Assembly: GCF_029626025.1 (NCBI RefSeq)
Contig: NZ_JARUBF010000001.1
Coordinates: 6,356,001 to 6,420,000, forward strand
Reading direction: 5' to 3'
From: Solwaraspora sp. WMMD406
GTDB lineage: Bacteria > Actinomycetota > Actinomycetes > Mycobacteriales > Micromonosporaceae
DNA: 64,000 bases
How positions within the stretch are numbered: position 1 is the stretch's first letter; each line of letters opens with the position of its first letter. A model generated the notes under the pieces. That model had not been told where the DNA came from. It did not search any database and worked only from the letters and a program-made list of their open reading frames with translations. A program made the translations under genes and the position numbers. This document shows, one piece after another, positions 50,273-58,811 of this stretch.

Positions 50273-50731
50273 TCAGGCCCCCACTTCCACAGCGACGGCC
50301 GCGAGCGCGGCCAGACCCCGACCCTCGCCCCAGTACCTGCCGCTACGGGCGACTCGGCCCGCGCCGAGCGTCGCCAATCCACCGCGTCCAGCCAGTCCAA
50401 GCGCACCCTTCACCGCCTGGTGCGACAAGTACCGGCATGGCACGCCCGCCTTCGCACATTCCAGCCGAAGCAGAGTCTCCATCGCCAGGCGGTCCGTCCA
50501 TCCGTTGTGTGTGTCCGTATAGTTCGACGCAGCCCGCAGGGCTACAACCTCAGACGCCCCTGTGTCACGTAGCGCGCGTGCAACATCCTTGCCGAACTCG
50601 ACCAGCTGATCGGCCTCCGGTAGACCGTCGCGGAACGCTAGCCGCTCCGGCTTGCCGTCGACCACGGCTTCTCCGTCCGCAACCACGAGGTAGGCAAACG
50701 ACGATGTACAGGCGACCCCGAGCGTAGCCAT
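50273..50731 (-). CDS. Hypothetical protein, possibly RNase H/RuvC-like fold
   Basis: The protein has 152 residues: ATLGVACTSSFAYLVVADGE, then SEVVALRAASNYTDTHNGWT, DRLAMETLLRLECAKAGVPC and QAVKGALGLAGRGGLATLGA. The first strand pattern (GVACTSSFAYLVV) and overall spacing recall RuvC-like folds, but the full set of acids is not clear. It is followed with one base gap by the kinase gene and probably acts with it. I cannot assign a family. Confidence 0.6.
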   Translation of the reverse strand: MATLGVACTSSFAYLVVADGEAVVDGKPERLAFRDGLPEADQLVEFGKDVARALRDTGASEVVALRAASNYTDTHNGWTDRLAMETLLRLECAKAGVPCRYLSHQAVKGALGLAGRGGLATLGAGRVARSGRYWGEGRGLAALAAVAVEVGA

Positions 50732-51268
50732 GGTTCTCCTCCTACCTATGCCAGTCGCAGCCGGTCAGGGCATGTGGCACCTGACCGGACGTGACCCTAG
50801 TCCAACCCCCGTAGAGCTCCTAACACGATCTTGATAGTCGTCGCTGGTTAGGACAGCGGTAGATGTGGTTCGTTCTATACGGGCGAGCAAGCCGTGGATC
50901 ATCGATGACGACCTGTGAGACCCAACCGATCCGCTGCTTCCGCCCTCGCCACAATGATCCCTCGGACCGCAACCGGAGCGCGACCGGCTCTGCCCGCAAG
51001 GCATCCTGTACGTGCTCCACATCAGATTGGCTGGAGAAACTGCCCCAGGAGTCAAGCTTCGGCTCCGGGATGACCTGCTGGCGCAGGCTACGCCGCTGGG
51101 CCGACGCTGACGTGATCGACCCGCTCGCCTCCTGGCGCCCCGCATCGCCGCCAACACCGCCGGCCCTGACCGGGCCGGCACCCTCTGTTGACCGACGGGC
51201 CTGGCTCTCTGGCGTCTACCGGCGGCGGTAGCGGCGGCTTCCGGCGGCGGGTGACCAGCGCTCATCCA
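50732..51268. other. Intergenic stretch with an IS5 remnant and a hairpin
   Basis: It holds the promoter of the kinase pair (minus strand), a transposase fragment at about 51030-51125, and GCCGGCCC/GGGCCGGC, a short perfect hairpin at about 51160-51180. A CCGGCGGCGG-rich stretch precedes module copy 2. Nothing else is recognisable. Confidence 0.5.
51030..51125 (+). pseudogene. Fragment of an IS5-type transposase
   Basis: The reading KLPQESSFGSGMTCWRRLRR followed by WADADVIDPL matches the N-terminal region of IS5-type transposases (LPxELGxGSGMTCWRRLRDW). No catalytic part is left. Confidence 0.55.
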
Positions 51269-51716
51269 CTACCGGAAGGGATACTTCCCGTATCGGCAAC
51301 CATCCCCTGCCTCCCCTCTTGACAATCCGTCGTCGACGTATTCCCTGGTGAGGTCAGGAATTGCTCGACGCAGATGGTTGAAGGCGAAATCCACCAGGTG
51401 GGATACTATCCAAAATCGATTACCACCACAGGCAGCTCGCGCCACCACGCATCGATCGTGCGCCACACATCGGGGGTGTCATGCAGAACCACCCACTCAC
51501 CGCAGCACGCGAACGCCTGGGCCTGACCCGCCGGCAACTCGCCGACGCCGTCAACAAGATCCTCTACCCCGACCCCGGACAAGCAGCCCACAGCGCCTTC
51601 ACCGCCAACTACCTGGGCAAACTCGAAAACGGCAAGATCCGCTACCCCGCCGAGGACTACCGCACCGCCCTGCGCATCGCCCTCAACGCCGACACCGACG
51701 ACGAACTCGGATTCCG
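51269..51716 (+). repeat. Conserved promoter/HTH module, copy 2
   Basis: This second direct repeat differs from copy 3 at only a few bases from about 51316 to 51716 and from copy 1 at more positions upstream of the ATG. The nested hairpin (51278-51306) is less perfect here than in copies 1 and 3. The copy ends at GAACTCGGATTCCG, after which the sequence is unique. Confidence 0.92.
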
Positions 51717-52809
51717 CAACCGGCGCACGGTAGTACAGCAGGATGCTGCTGTTGTCGACTCGGAGATCAGTGCCGTCTCCGGCAACAGGAGGATTGTGCC
51801 CGCTGCCCGAAGCGTAGGTTCCGAAGGGCTGGTCGAGCAGCCCTCGGTCATCCTGGCCCGGATTCGCGAGAACAACGACGCGAGCGTCAACCACGCTCTG
51901 CTGGACACTCTGGATCTCTACGTTTCGGATATCGTCGCACGCTACGAGGAGGAAGGGCCGCTCACGCTGGCCGCCGACGTGGTGCGGCAACGACGCTGGG
52001 TGCAGAGCCTCATCCCGCTGCGGATGCAGCCCCGGTACAGCGCTCGGCTGCTTGCCATCGCCGGGCAGCTCTCCGGGCTGCTCAGCTACATGTCGGTCAA
52101 TCTCGGCCGGTTCAGCTCCGCGCGGGCCTACGGGATCGAGGCGTTTCAGCTCGCCGACTTCGCGGAGGACCGGGAACTGAAGGCGTGGGTCCGGGGCACG
52201 CAGAGCTTCGCCGAGTTCTACGACGGGCAGTACCGCAAGGCGCTCGGCTACGCCGTGGACGGCCGCCGGTTCGCCGGCCGTGGAGCGCAGGCGGTACGTC
52301 TCGCCGTCAACGGCGAGGCACGAGCGCACGCGAAGCTCGGCCAGACGCAGGAGGCAGAACAGGCGATCGGCACCGCCTACGAGGTGCTCTCAGGCCTGTC
52401 GCCCGAGCCCGGCATGAGTTCATGCGTCTCGTTTGGCCTCTACAGCGAGGCACGGGTGGCATCGAACGCGGCGACGGCGTACCTGGCGCTGGGACGCACC
52501 GAGCAGGTTCTCGACCTGGCCGGCCGCGCGGTCACGATCGTCGACACGTCACCGTCCGTGTGGAGCCAGGCCCTGGTCCGGCTGGACCTGGCAACCGCGC
52601 TGGCAGGCGGGAATCGACCCGACGTCGAACAGGCCACCGACGTCGCCCGCCAGGCCATGCGAGCCTGCCAGGACAACCAGATCGAGTCGATACGTCAGCG
52701 AACCCGCGCCCTCGCCACGATGGTCAGGGAGAACTTCGACGATCCCTGCGCCGAGTCGTTCGTCGACGAGGTACACACGTGGCTCGACGAAGGCCGAGGG
52801 AACCGATGA
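51481..52809 (+). CDS. HTH-TPR regulator 2 (invariant HTH, variable C-terminus)
   Basis: The protein has 442 residues. Its first 79 are identical to regulators 1 and 3. The rest differs: a spacer (NRRTVVQQDAAVVDSEISAV), then a TPR-like helical region (LLAIAGQLSGLLSYMSVNLG, then YGIEAFQLADFAEDRELKAW and RTEQVLDLAGRAVTIVDTSP). It ends with IRQRTRALATMVRENFDDPC. The stop overlaps the start of the 2H gene by four bases (ATGA). Same plan as regulator 1, with a different sensor region and a different coupled enzyme. Confidence 0.85.
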   Translation: MQNHPLTAARERLGLTRRQLADAVNKILYPDPGQAAHSAFTANYLGKLENGKIRYPAEDYRTALRIALNADTDDELGFRNRRTVVQQDAAVVDSEISAVSGNRRIVPAARSVGSEGLVEQPSVILARIRENNDASVNHALLDTLDLYVSDIVARYEEEGPLTLAADVVRQRRWVQSLIPLRMQPRYSARLLAIAGQLSGLLSYMSVNLGRFSSARAYGIEAFQLADFAEDRELKAWVRGTQSFAEFYDGQYRKALGYAVDGRRFAGRGAQAVRLAVNGEARAHAKLGQTQEAEQAIGTAYEVLSGLSPEPGMSSCVSFGLYSEARVASNAATAYLALGRTEQVLDLAGRAVTIVDTSPSVWSQALVRLDLATALAGGNRPDVEQATDVARQAMRACQDNQIESIRQRTRALATMVRENFDDPCAESFVDEVHTWLDEGRGNR

Positions 52810-53519
52810 CGATGCAGCCCGGAGCGTTGGACCACGACCACGAACGCCCCTGGGCGGACCAAGAGTGGACGCAGTTCCAGCGGGTCCAACGGATGGTCAA
52901 CCACTGGGACCGGCCGGGGTGGACCCCGGGCCGGCGCTCCTACCACTGGATGGTGATGCTCGGCCACGTCCCAGCCCTCACCGCCATGGCGACCCACTGT
53001 CAAGAGCAACTGCGCGACCTACCCCACCTCGACCTGGTCCCGATAGCCAGCCTGCACATCACGATGCAGCGACTAGCTTTCACCGACGAAGTCTCACCTG
53101 ACGTGGCCGCAGCTGTGGTCAACGAAGTACGCAGGCGCTGCGCCGATCTTCCGGCCGTCCCCATCGAGATCGGCCCGCTTGCCGGGTCGCCAGGCGCAGT
53201 CCGCTTCAGTGTCGGTCCCCCAGAACCCGTCAGCAGGCTCCGTAACCTCATCTGCGGATCCATCGCCGAGGTCTGCGGCAACGCAGCCCTACCCGAACGG
53301 GCAAGCAGGTTCGTCCCCCACGTCAGCATCGCCTACCACAACACCACCGCCAACGCGCAACCCCTCATCCAGCGAGTAGCCAGCCTTCGGCACCTCCGGC
53401 CGGTCACCACGGTCGTCCAATCCGTTGACCTGGTCGAGCTACGCCGCGAGGGCCACCAGTACATCGCGTCAAAGCACGCCGGCGTCTCCTTGACTAACGG
53501 TCCGTTGCAGCACCGCTAG
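52806..53519 (+). CDS. 2'-5' RNA ligase / 2H phosphoesterase-family protein
   Basis: The protein has 237 residues. The two 2H motifs are His84-Ile-Thr86 (ASLHITMQRL) and His172-Val-Ser174 (FVPHVSIAYH), with the expected pseudo-twofold spacing. The N-terminus has RSYHWMVMLGHVPALTAMAT. 2H proteins hydrolyse or ligate 2',3'-cyclic or 2'-5' phosphodiesters and some degrade cyclic-oligonucleotide signals. In this island a role in nucleotide signalling or RNA repair is possible but unproven. It is coupled to HTH-TPR regulator 2. Confidence 0.82.
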   Translation: MTMQPGALDHDHERPWADQEWTQFQRVQRMVNHWDRPGWTPGRRSYHWMVMLGHVPALTAMATHCQEQLRDLPHLDLVPIASLHITMQRLAFTDEVSPDVAAAVVNEVRRRCADLPAVPIEIGPLAGSPGAVRFSVGPPEPVSRLRNLICGSIAEVCGNAALPERASRFVPHVSIAYHNTTANAQPLIQRVASLRHLRPVTTVVQSVDLVELRREGHQYIASKHAGVSLTNGPLQHR

Positions 53520-53546
53520 ACGCCGTTTCGACAGGTGACAGGCACA

Positions 53547-53966
53547 TCACTCGCCTGCAGACGTCGTGACGGTCGCCGACGTTGCCGGCTCGTGATCGAC
53601 GCCTTCGATACCGTCCGTCCAGATCATCGCTGGCCACGCCGTACGTGTGCCGTCGGCCGCCGACAGCGCGTCGAGCGGCAAGGCTGTCATCCCGGGACAC
53701 TTTCGTACCAGCACCTGCCCCAACCTAAGCAAGCCGATCTCGATCTTGGAGTCGATCCACGGACCGAACAGGCCACGACGTAGCTCCGAGATCTCAACTG
53801 CTTCGACCGCCTCGCCAGCGGTCCTGGTCAGCCTGCGGACCGTTGCTGCGGCTTGAAGACTTCCACTCCAGCCAGGTCTGCTCGTCGGCGGGCTCGGCGT
53901 GGGGTAGACGGCGTCCAGTACGGCCGCCCACTTGGAGGGGCGGACGGATCGTTTGGACGTGTCCAT
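53547..53966 (-). CDS. Hypothetical protein
   Basis: The frame has 139 codons: DTSKRSVRPSKWAAVLDAVY, then EAVEAVEISELRRGLFGPWI, DSKIEIGLLRLGQVLVRKCP and GMTALPLDALSAADGTRTAW. It looks more protein-like than the opposite frames but I do not recognise it. Apart from this frame, 53520-54348 shows no other gene; the stretch just upstream of 54349 should hold the ABC-3C promoter. Confidence 0.4.
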   Translation of the reverse strand: MDTSKRSVRPSKWAAVLDAVYPTPSPPTSRPGWSGSLQAAATVRRLTRTAGEAVEAVEISELRRGLFGPWIDSKIEIGLLRLGQVLVRKCPGMTALPLDALSAADGTRTAWPAMIWTDGIEGVDHEPATSATVTTSAGE

Positions 53967-54348
53967 GTTCAGGACATACCGAACCTACTGCGTGCTCCGA
54001 CAGGCCCGTGTAGCCGGGCGGCGGGGTGCCCGATGGTCAGCTCACCTGACGTTCGGCCGGCTCGCTGTCGTCGGTCGCATACGGACAAAAGCCTCCGATG
54101 TGCTGGTAGTGAGGGGCGGTCAGGCAGGTCCGGCGGGCACCGACGCGCAGCTGGCCGTGCCTACCGAGCATTAGACGTCTGTTTGCCGGATGGGCGGCAG
54201 GGTCCATGCGCCGCGCTCGAACGGCTGGATCATCTTTGGGCGACGATCCAGCCTCAGATATCCGATGGGCTATTGCGTGATCACTGTGTGATCGTGTTCG
54301 CTGGACGTGAGGCCACGCTTACCGATCGCAAAGAAGGTGAGGCATGTC

Positions 54349-55734
54349 GTGACAGGTGACGCTTCATCGAGAGTCGAGCAGGACCGCGACTTGATCATGA
54401 GCGTCGACCCGAGCGGCCAGCTTGCACTCGACCTATATCGACAACCGATCGAGGACGCGGGTGCCCCGACTCAGGGCAACTATCACTACCAGACGGAGAT
54501 TATCGCGTCCTTCTGCCTGAGCATGCCGTCCGACCCTTCGATCAGCAAGATCATCTGCGAGTGGCACGAAGACTTCCTCATCGTGCGGGACCAGCCCCCA
54601 TTCCTGGAGTTGGTGTCGGTGAAGCACCACGACCACACGGTGTACACCACGATGAACAAGCTGTGCGACGAAGGCGGCCTGACTCACCTCTTTGACAAGT
54701 GGCTCGGATACACCAGCGGCCCAGCAGCACGTCTAGCCAGCAACACGAGACTGGGCGGGAAACGCAGCGACCCGTCACCACTGGCCCTGTACGACGTGTG
54801 CCGGACAGCTGCGCTCGCTACCCCGGCCGGAACAAGGCTACTCGCGCACCTGGCGTGGGCCATGATGGACGTCGCGAGACGGACCGCCGAGCTGGAGAAC
54901 CTACCGAGACCGACATCACCGTCGCCGCCCAAGGCGAGGAGGCACGACCCGAGTGGCCTACCGCCGGGCCTGTTCGACATGCTCCTTCGGTTCATGCTGG
55001 TCTTCAGATTCGACTGCGACCGGGCGGCGAAGGGCCACATCCAGGACATCAACATCCGGCAGCTAGCGGAGCCGGCGATGGTCGGGCTGGGGTACTCGCA
55101 GGCGGCGGCTCCAGATGCCTACGGTGCGGTGGCCCAGCTCATTGGGGAGGCGAGTCGAGATCGCAGCGGCCGACCAAGCGACTTGGCCCGGTTCCTGACC
55201 AACCCCGGTGCGTATGACCCGTTGTCGGAACTGGCGCAGACGGTGGAGCGACGGACCGTGTCGCGGGATGCAGTGCTCGCCGCTATGCGCCTCGGTGCAC
55301 GACGATCAGCCGGCGAAACCGTCCCGTTGCTCCGGTCGGGTCAGGCACCGCCGCGCGCCGCCGGAGGCCATCGCCTCATCGACAAGATGCGGCTCGGTCT
55401 GCTCGACGAGGCCGAACAGGACAACGCCCTGCGGCTTCGGGACCTGTGGCTTCACACATGGCCGCAAGCAAAGACCGGGTTTCCCGAAGACATCGAGACC
55501 GAGTTCCGGTTGGAGATGGAGATCCTCGACGTCGTCCGGCGGGTTCGTCATCAACTGATCGACAAGGCCGGCCCCTACGGCGTCCAATTCCAGGCGCTTC
55601 TCCACCAGGAGCTACGCGAGGCGAAACTCAGCTCAAAGGTCAGCGTACCGCTGGACGACTTCCACATCGTGGGGTTCGCCTACGAGTTGAGTGATCTGTG
55701 CAAGTTCGGGTTCGCGCGACCGGGGGCCGCGTGA
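54349..55734 (+). CDS. DUF4297/Cap4-like nuclease effector of an ABC-3C (Lamassu-like) system
   Basis: The protein has 461 residues. GNYHYQTEIIASFCLSMPSD, then IICEWHEDFLIVRDQPPFLE and LVSVKHHD resembles the PD-(D/E)xK nuclease domain of DUF4297 (Cap4) proteins: Asp75 and Glu74 precede a strand with Val91-Lys92-His93. Ser90 stands where the family usually has Gln or Glu before x-Lys, and Glu87 may serve instead. The C-terminal 300 residues are helical. GTG 54349 has GGTGAGG upstream. The stop overlaps the next start (GTGA). The neighbours support an effector that cuts DNA on infection. Confidence 0.75.
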   Translation: MTGDASSRVEQDRDLIMSVDPSGQLALDLYRQPIEDAGAPTQGNYHYQTEIIASFCLSMPSDPSISKIICEWHEDFLIVRDQPPFLELVSVKHHDHTVYTTMNKLCDEGGLTHLFDKWLGYTSGPAARLASNTRLGGKRSDPSPLALYDVCRTAALATPAGTRLLAHLAWAMMDVARRTAELENLPRPTSPSPPKARRHDPSGLPPGLFDMLLRFMLVFRFDCDRAAKGHIQDINIRQLAEPAMVGLGYSQAAAPDAYGAVAQLIGEASRDRSGRPSDLARFLTNPGAYDPLSELAQTVERRTVSRDAVLAAMRLGARRSAGETVPLLRSGQAPPRAAGGHRLIDKMRLGLLDEAEQDNALRLRDLWLHTWPQAKTGFPEDIETEFRLEMEILDVVRRVRHQLIDKAGPYGVQFQALLHQELREAKLSSKVSVPLDDFHIVGFAYELSDLCKFGFARPGAA

Positions 55735-56279
55735 TGATGGCCTCGCCACTGTCACGGGGCGCCTTGCTGGCCATCCGACAAGAGAGCTTGTATCACGAGG
55801 CCCGCGTGCTCATTCTCATCTGCCAGTTCGCTGATCCGGGCCACGCCTTCCGCGGCCTGACCAAGCTCGCCAAGGTTGACTTTCTGCTCAGGTATCCCGT
55901 CATGGCGGAACGCCTGCTGCCGGCGGGAACGCCATGGTCAGGAACCGCACCGACCTCCGACGAGCGTCTAGCGGTGGAGACTCGGATGATCCGGTACAAG
56001 TATGGGCCTTGGGACGACCGGTACTACCCCATACTCGGTGCTCTGGTCGGCAAGCGCTTGGCGACGTTCGCGAGCGTCGACGGGGCTACCGAGATCAGAC
56101 CGACGGACGCCGGCCGAGAACTCAGTGGGCAACTCGAAGCCACGCATCCGTGGACGGTTGTGGCCCAGCGAGCCCGGTTCCTCCGGCAGTACTTCGATCT
56201 GCCCGGCCGTGAGCTGAAGGACATGATCTACGAGCGACTGCCGGACGTTGTCGCGCTCCCGCTCAGAAGCGAGATCTAG
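55731..56279 (+). CDS. ABC-3C middle component (LmuC-like)
   Basis: The protein has 182 residues: RQESLYHEARVLILICQFAD, then RGLTKLAKVDFLLRYPVMAE, TRMIRYKYGPWDDRYYPILG and FLRQYFDLPGRELKDMIYER. The helix-rich plan with LTKLAKVDFLLRYP is typical of middle components in three-component ABC systems. GTG 55731 overlaps the nuclease stop; ATG 55734 is also possible. TAG 56277-56279 is followed directly by the ATG of the SMC gene, so all three are one operon. Confidence 0.75.
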   Translation: MMMASPLSRGALLAIRQESLYHEARVLILICQFADPGHAFRGLTKLAKVDFLLRYPVMAERLLPAGTPWSGTAPTSDERLAVETRMIRYKYGPWDDRYYPILGALVGKRLATFASVDGATEIRPTDAGRELSGQLEATHPWTVVAQRARFLRQYFDLPGRELKDMIYERLPDVVALPLRSEI

Positions 56280-58223
56280 ATGGCCACGAACCTTCGCATA
56301 AGGTCGCTCTCGGTTGCTACCAACACTGCGGCACGCTCGTTCGACTTCGCCTCCCCGCTCACCCTCGTCACGGGCACGACCGGCATGGGGAAGTCGACGC
56401 TCCTGATGCTCATCAAGCATGCGCTCGGGGGAAACGCCGCCTTGACACCGGCGGTGGTCCAGCACGTCACGCACGTCGACCTAGCCATCCAGGCCGGCGA
56501 CAACCCCCTGATCCTGCGCCGGCGGGTCGGCACCGACGCAGGGATCGTGGAGATCATCGAGCCTGGGTCGGGCGTCGTGGAGCAAACCTGGCCGGTGAGC
56601 CCGACCCCAGCGGACGGGCCGTCGATCTCCCGCTTCCTGCTGGAAGCACTCGGGATACCCGTCGAACGCGTACCGACGAGCCGCATGGGTGTCAACGCGC
56701 GTACCACAGCGCTGACCTTCAGGGACGTCTTCCGCTACTGCTACCTCCAGGCGAAGGAGATTGACCGCTCAGTGGTCGGTCACCTCGACCAAAATGTCAA
56801 TCCCAAGCGCATCGCCACGTTCGAGCTGATGTTCGGTCTCACCGACCCCGAGCTACTCGACCTCAAACGCCGGCGAGGTCTTGAGCGCGACCAAGCCAAA
56901 CAACTGGAGAAGGACGCCGTCGCGGTCGACCGCTTCATCCGAGAGGCTGGCATCGCTGACCCCGACGAGCTGCGTGCACGGCGTCTACAACTCCTGCAAC
57001 AGCTCGGAGCGGCCGAGGACGGGCTCCGGGCGATACGAGAAGAGGTCGAGGCCCTGACAGCGGCTGAAGAGGAACGTCGGGGGCGGCTGTCCGCAGCGCT
57101 GTCCAATTCGAAAAAGCTTCACGAGGAAGCCGACCTGCTGGCGATGGCGGTACGCGGCAGGGAAGCGGTACTGGCACAGCTGAACCTGGACCTCGCCAAG
57201 GCGGAACGGCTCAGCACAGCGGTCGGGCTCCTCTCGCCATTCGAGTTCTCCACCTGTCCTCGATGTATGCAGGAACTCGGGTCGCGCGAGCTCGCCGAGA
57301 CGGACTGCCTTCTCTGCTGCCAGCCGGTCCAGCCGGTGGACCTGGGCGACATCCAGTCGTCGGCTCAGAACGTCGAGCGGATCCACGACCAGATGGCCGA
57401 AACCGAGCAACTGCTACGCAGCGATATCGCAGCCCATGCACAGGCACAACAGGTGGCGGGCCGGGCGGATGCCGAGCTGGAGGTGCTCCACCGTGAGTAC
57501 GACCAGGCGACCGCAGGGGCCGTATCTCCCCGGATCGAATTAGTTGCGCGGCTAAGCCGCGAGACAGAAGCGCTGCGGCAGCGAGTCGAGGAGACCAACC
57601 GGCACGCCGCGATGTGGCGTCGGCTCGACCAGCTTCGCGCACAAGTTGCCCTGCACCGCAAGAACGATCGTCAAATCGCAGTCGACATCACCGAGCGGGA
57701 GAAGGCCCTACGGCGTCGAGGCGCTCAACTCGAAGACATCGACGAGGCATTCAAGGAGGAAATCGAACGCATCGGTATACCTGTTGACGGCGTGGCTCGA
57801 ATCGACCCCACATCTTTCCTGCCGCTGGTCGGCGACACGGCGTTCGAGGATCTCCAGGCGAGTGGCGGCGGAGCCAGCACTGCCCTCAACGTCGCCTACC
57901 ACCTGACCCTCCTCACGACAGCCATCGACTACCCCGGCGTCCTCCTACCCGACCTTCTGATCATCGACTCGCCACGTAAGGCAATCGGGAACCGGGAACC
58001 AGACGTGGCACTTGGCCGGCGCCTATACGCCCGACTGGTGACACTCGCGGAGACCTACGGCAAGAAGATCCAGATAATCGTCGCCGACAACGATATCCCT
58101 ACCGGCATCGTCAGCACGCATGCGACGATCGATCTCACTTCACAGCACTCGGTCGTTCCTGGAGTTACGAACACCGGGGTCGGCCAGGGGCAACGGGTCG
58201 AAGACGTCCAAGGGGAACAGTGA
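56280..58223 (+). CDS. SMC/Rad50-like zinc-hook ATPase of an ABC-3C (Lamassu-like) system
   Basis: The protein has 647 residues. Walker A is Gly32-Thr-Thr-Gly-Met-Gly-Lys-Ser-Thr40. A coiled coil (about 190-320) leads to a zinc hook, Cys326-Pro-Arg-Cys329 and Cys343-Leu-Leu-Cys346. A second coil (about 360-490) returns to the head with the signature-like ASGGGAST (527-534). LLIIDSPRKAIG has Asp563 followed by Ser instead of Glu, as in many ABC-3C ATPases. The protein should sense DNA ends or unusual DNA and release the nuclease. Its end lies 140 bases before module copy 3. Confidence 0.85.
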   Translation: MATNLRIRSLSVATNTAARSFDFASPLTLVTGTTGMGKSTLLMLIKHALGGNAALTPAVVQHVTHVDLAIQAGDNPLILRRRVGTDAGIVEIIEPGSGVVEQTWPVSPTPADGPSISRFLLEALGIPVERVPTSRMGVNARTTALTFRDVFRYCYLQAKEIDRSVVGHLDQNVNPKRIATFELMFGLTDPELLDLKRRRGLERDQAKQLEKDAVAVDRFIREAGIADPDELRARRLQLLQQLGAAEDGLRAIREEVEALTAAEEERRGRLSAALSNSKKLHEEADLLAMAVRGREAVLAQLNLDLAKAERLSTAVGLLSPFEFSTCPRCMQELGSRELAETDCLLCCQPVQPVDLGDIQSSAQNVERIHDQMAETEQLLRSDIAAHAQAQQVAGRADAELEVLHREYDQATAGAVSPRIELVARLSRETEALRQRVEETNRHAAMWRRLDQLRAQVALHRKNDRQIAVDITEREKALRRRGAQLEDIDEAFKEEIERIGIPVDGVARIDPTSFLPLVGDTAFEDLQASGGGASTALNVAYHLTLLTTAIDYPGVLLPDLLIIDSPRKAIGNREPDVALGRRLYARLVTLAETYGKKIQIIVADNDIPTGIVSTHATIDLTSQHSVVPGVTNTGVGQGQRVEDVQGEQ

Positions 58224-58363
58224 CAGCCTGGGCCGGACCCCTCCGCAAGCTGCCGCCTCAACCAAGCCTCCTGCCGGGCACCGGCAACATGCGACCGGCT
58301 TCCGCAGAGTCTGCCGCCGCCGGTCATGAGAGGCCTCCGACGACGGCCGGCGGCGCTCCCGCG

Positions 58364-58811
58364 CTACTGGAAGGGATGCTTCCCGTTGCGGGAACCATCC
58401 CCTGCCTCCCCTCTTGACAATCCGTCGTCGACGTATTCCCTGGTGAGGTCAGGAATTGCTCGACGCAGATGGTTGAAGGCGAAATCCACCAGGTGGGATA
58501 CTATCCAAAATCGATTACCACCACAGGCAGCTCGCGCCACCACGCATCGATCGTGCGCCACACATCGGGGGTGTCATGCAGAACCACCCACTCACCGCAG
58601 CACGCGAACGCCTGGGCCTGACCCGCCGGCAACTCGCCGACGCCGTCAACAAGATCCTCTACCCCGACCCCGGACAAGCAGCCCACAGCGCCTTCACCGC
58701 CAACTACCTGGGCAAACTCGAAAACGGCAAGATCCGCTACCCCGCCGAGGACTACCGCACCGCCCTCCGCATCGCCCTCAACGCCGACACCGACGACGAA
58801 CTCGGATTCCG
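58364..58811 (+). repeat. Conserved promoter/HTH module, copy 3
   Basis: The third direct repeat shares its nested hairpin (58373-58401) with copy 1 base for base. From CTCTTGACAATCC to GGATTCCG it follows copy 2 almost without change; CTCCGC in place of CTGCGC in the coding part is one of the few differences. It looks like a mosaic of the other two, with copy-1-like upstream sequence and copy-2-like promoter and HTH. Confidence 0.92.
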
